A stretch of DNA of 64,000 nucleotides from Pseudopontixanthobacter vadosimaris. Lineage in GTDB: Bacteria > Pseudomonadota > Alphaproteobacteria > Sphingomonadales > Sphingomonadaceae. Both the position numbers and the translations under genes were made by a program. The stretch spans positions 62,001 through 126,000 of the forward strand of contig NZ_JABASZ010000036.1 in the NCBI RefSeq assembly GCF_012979275.1. Reading direction: 5' to 3'. Of this stretch, positions 62,592 through 64,000 are shown piece after piece. Position 1 is the first letter of the stretch, and each line of letters opens with the position of its first letter. Below the pieces are notes generated by a model. The model did not search any database, was not told the origin of the DNA, and was given only the letters and a program-made list of their open reading frames with translations.

Positions 62592-63380
62592 GTGGCAGCC
62601 CAGCAGGCCAGTGTCGACCCGATGCACCAGTTCACCATCGAACCGCTAGCCGGTGCGAGCACGTGGGAACTGGTCGGGTACAATATCGCCTTCACCAATT
62701 CGGCCCTCTGGATGGCGATCACCGCCATCGTGCTGACGGTCTTCGTCCTCGGCGGCCTGCGGCGGGAACTGGTGCCCGGCCGCTGGCAGATGGCGGTAGA
62801 AAGTTTCACCGGCTTCGTCGACGACATGCTGGAAGCGAACATCGGCAAGGCGGGGCGCAAATATCTGCCCTATGTCTTCTCGCTCTTCATGTTCATCCTG
62901 TTTGCCAATATCCTTGGCCTGCTGCCGCTTGGCGTGATCGGCCTGCACCCGTTTACCTTCACCAGCCATTTCACCGTCACCGGCATCTTCGCGATCATCT
63001 CGTTCTCCATCGTGCTGATCGTGGGCTTTGCAAAACACGGCTTCCATTTCTTTTCGCTATTCGTGCCCGCAGGCACGCCGCTCCCCATGATCCCCCTGAT
63101 CTTCGTCATCGAATTGGTCAGCTTCATGGTGCGGCCTTTCAGCCTGGGCCTGCGGCTGTTCGTCGCCATGATGGCGGGGCACGTCCTGCTCGAGGTTCTT
63201 TCCAGCTTCGTCATCTCGGGTGCCAATGCGGGCATCGGGACCGGCATATTCGTGGGCGGCGCGACCTTCATCCTGATGATCGGCATCTGCGCGCTGGAAC
63301 TGCTGGTTGCCGGGGTCCAGGCCTATGTCTTCGCCCTTCTGACCGCATTGTACATCAACGACGCGGAAAACCTTCACTAA
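62592..63380 (+). CDS. atpB: F0F1 ATP synthase subunit a
   Basis: A 262-residue membrane subunit with five or six helices. The essential proton-channel Arg188 lies in FSLGLRLFVAMMAGH. FFSLFVPAGTPLP and the C-terminal QAYVFALLTALYINDA helix fit the family. The start is GTG at 62592 (AAGGA about ten bases upstream), since no ATG fits the family N-terminus (MAAQQASVDPMHQF). It is followed by the c subunit after 47 bases of AT-rich sequence. Confidence 0.95.
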   Translation: MAAQQASVDPMHQFTIEPLAGASTWELVGYNIAFTNSALWMAITAIVLTVFVLGGLRRELVPGRWQMAVESFTGFVDDMLEANIGKAGRKYLPYVFSLFMFILFANILGLLPLGVIGLHPFTFTSHFTVTGIFAIISFSIVLIVGFAKHGFHFFSLFVPAGTPLPMIPLIFVIELVSFMVRPFSLGLRLFVAMMAGHVLLEVLSSFVISGANAGIGTGIFVGGATFILMIGICALELLVAGVQAYVFALLTALYINDAENLH

Positions 63381-63412
63381 GCCCAATTTTTTTCGACAAC
63401 GCGATATCTTAT

Positions 63413-63427
63413 AAAGGAGTTTTACAA
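63413..63427 (+). promoter_or_regulatory. Strong ribosome binding site and AT-rich leader of atpE
   Basis: AAAGGAG sits eight bases before the atpE ATG, in an AU-rich stretch (TTATAAAGGAGTTTTACAA) that stands out in this GC-rich window. In E. coli an AU-rich initiation region raises atpE translation so that many c subunits are made per complex; this looks like the same solution. Confidence 0.7.
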
Positions 63428-63655
63428 ATGGACGCAGAAAGCGCACGCATGCTCGGTGCCGGTCTCGCTGCCGTGGGTGCCGGTCTGGCCTCGCTCGGCG
63501 TGGGTAACGTCTTTGCCAAGTACCTCGAAGGCGCGTTGCGCAATCCCGGTGCGGCCGACGGCCAGCAGGGCCGCCTGTTCATCGGCTTCGCCGCCGCAGA
63601 ACTTCTTGGCCTTCTGTCCTTCGTCGTCGCGATGATCCTGATCTTCGTCGCCTGA
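63428..63655 (+). CDS. atpE: F0F1 ATP synthase subunit c
   Basis: A 75-residue two-helix subunit of the rotor ring. The proton-binding glutamate E58 sits in FAAAELLGLL. The helix-1 glycine motif GAGLAAVGAGLASLGVG and the loop ALRNPG match the family. The strong ribosome site above supports the ATG. A GC stem-loop follows at 63674-63699. I see no change of the ion ligand that would indicate Na+ use. Confidence 0.95.
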   Translation: MDAESARMLGAGLAAVGAGLASLGVGNVFAKYLEGALRNPGAADGQQGRLFIGFAAAELLGLLSFVVAMILIFVA

Positions 63656-63673
63656 TCTGACCAAAACGGAATA

Positions 63674-63699
63674 CCGGCCGGGACAGCGCGCCCGGCCGG
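63674..63699 (+). terminator. Stem-loop after atpE
   Basis: A perfect nine-base stem CCGGCCGGG/CCCGGCCGG with an eight-base loop. No T-run follows and the operon continues, so it probably stabilises the 3' end of the atpE message or dampens read-through instead of ending the transcript. Confidence 0.5.
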
Positions 63700-63735
63700 A
63701 CCTGATTATTTACTCAACCGCCGGGACCGGATCCG

Positions 63736-64000
63736 ATGCCTCAGATTGCCCAGCTTGCAGAAACCTATTCCAGCCAGATTTTCTGGCTGCTGGTTATCTT
63801 CGGGCTCGTTTTCTTCATTATCGGACGGGGCATGGTTCCGAAAGTGGTCGAAACCGTCGGTCAGCGCGATGCGCAGATCACCAGCGACCTGGCGGCAGCT
63901 CAGGCTGCCCGTGACCGGGCGGACGAGGAAGAGGCCGCCTGGCGGACGCGGGAAAACGAAAACCGTGCGGCCGCGCAGGCGATCATCGCCGATGCCAAGG
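63736..64000 (+). CDS. atpF: F0F1 ATP synthase subunit b or b-prime (5' part, runs off window)
   Basis: The first 88 codons are visible. MPQIAQLAETYSSQIFWLLVIFG gives one transmembrane helix, followed by a charged helical stalk rich in Ala/Arg/Glu (RDRADEEEAAWRTRENENR). The position right after atpE and the N-terminus fit the b-prime subunit found in alphaproteobacteria, but b and b-prime cannot be separated with certainty from this part. An ACCGGATCC precedes the ATG. Confidence 0.85.
   Translation, partial: MPQIAQLAETYSSQIFWLLVIFGLVFFIIGRGMVPKVVETVGQRDAQITSDLAAAQAARDRADEEEAAWRTRENENRAAAQAIIADAK

Overview
This window looks like the chromosome of an alphaproteobacterium of the order Sphingomonadales, most likely the Erythrobacteraceae (Erythrobacter, Altererythrobacter, Croceicoccus and relatives). 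The evidence is high-GC coding, the CckA and CpdR cell-cycle regulators, a eukaryotic-type NADP isocitrate dehydrogenase, a SapC-family protein, a type III polyketide synthase cluster typical of that group, and a trpF-trpB-trpA-accD-folC gene string. I see no insertion sequence, integrase, phage gene or CRISPR array. Assignment to a genus is not possible from this stretch alone.

Layout. 1-2.85 kb, minus strand: rlmN, an SDR oxidoreductase, a membrane cytochrome b and the start of a probable molybdopterin oxidoreductase. 3-6.4 kb: an outer-membrane barrel, a secreted unknown and a lytic transglycosylase. 6.5-16.1 kb, plus strand: dapA, smpB, a DUF2062 protein, cckA, recA, a methyltransferase and alaS. 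16.2-24.1 kb, minus strand: a small hydrophilic protein, a CPA2 antiporter, a GNAT-nitrilase fusion, icd, and a three-gene cluster of FAD oxidoreductase, methyltransferase and type III PKS. 24.2-31.8 kb, plus strand: a complete type I secretion system (TolC-like protein, ABC ATPase, HlyD-like adaptor), a small lipoprotein and its probable cargo, a serralysin-like RTX metalloprotease. 31.9-36.1 kb: tRNA-Val(GAC), cpdR, an N-formylglutamate amidohydrolase-like gene, a possible small RNA, SapC and a D-2-hydroxyacid dehydrogenase-like flavoprotein. 36.3-46 kb: a DEAD-box helicase, uvrD, secreted unknowns, rsmD, an rluB-like gene, a Rieske oxygenase and an AmpG-like transporter.

46-54.2 kb, minus strand, is a tightly packed run: purB, a lapA-like gene, pyrF, a metallo-beta-lactamase, trpF, trpB, trpA, accD, folC. 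From pyrF to accD nearly every junction overlaps or is separated by a few bases. The inserted gene (50900-51694) is the highlight. It encodes a lipoprotein-type subclass B1 metallo-beta-lactamase with all six zinc ligands, and it resembles NDM-1 over its whole length. It lies directly upstream of trpF. Mobile blaNDM genes are also followed by a trpF gene, with bleMBL in between, so this locus may resemble the chromosomal setting from which blaNDM was mobilised. That link is an inference and needs phylogenetic testing.

54.4-64 kb: a DUF3857/transglutaminase-like protein, radC, a YdbH-YnbE-YdbL envelope lipid-transport operon, and the start of the F0 ATP synthase operon (atpI, atpB, atpE and the first part of a b-type subunit), which runs off the window.

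No stretch above 300 bases lacks an annotated feature. The longest gene gaps (about 200-360 bases, at 2849-3088, 12393-12589, 31808-32164, 33571-33793 and 61977-62203) hold a promoter region, nothing recognisable, a terminator plus a tRNA, a candidate sRNA, and a weak hairpin, respectively.
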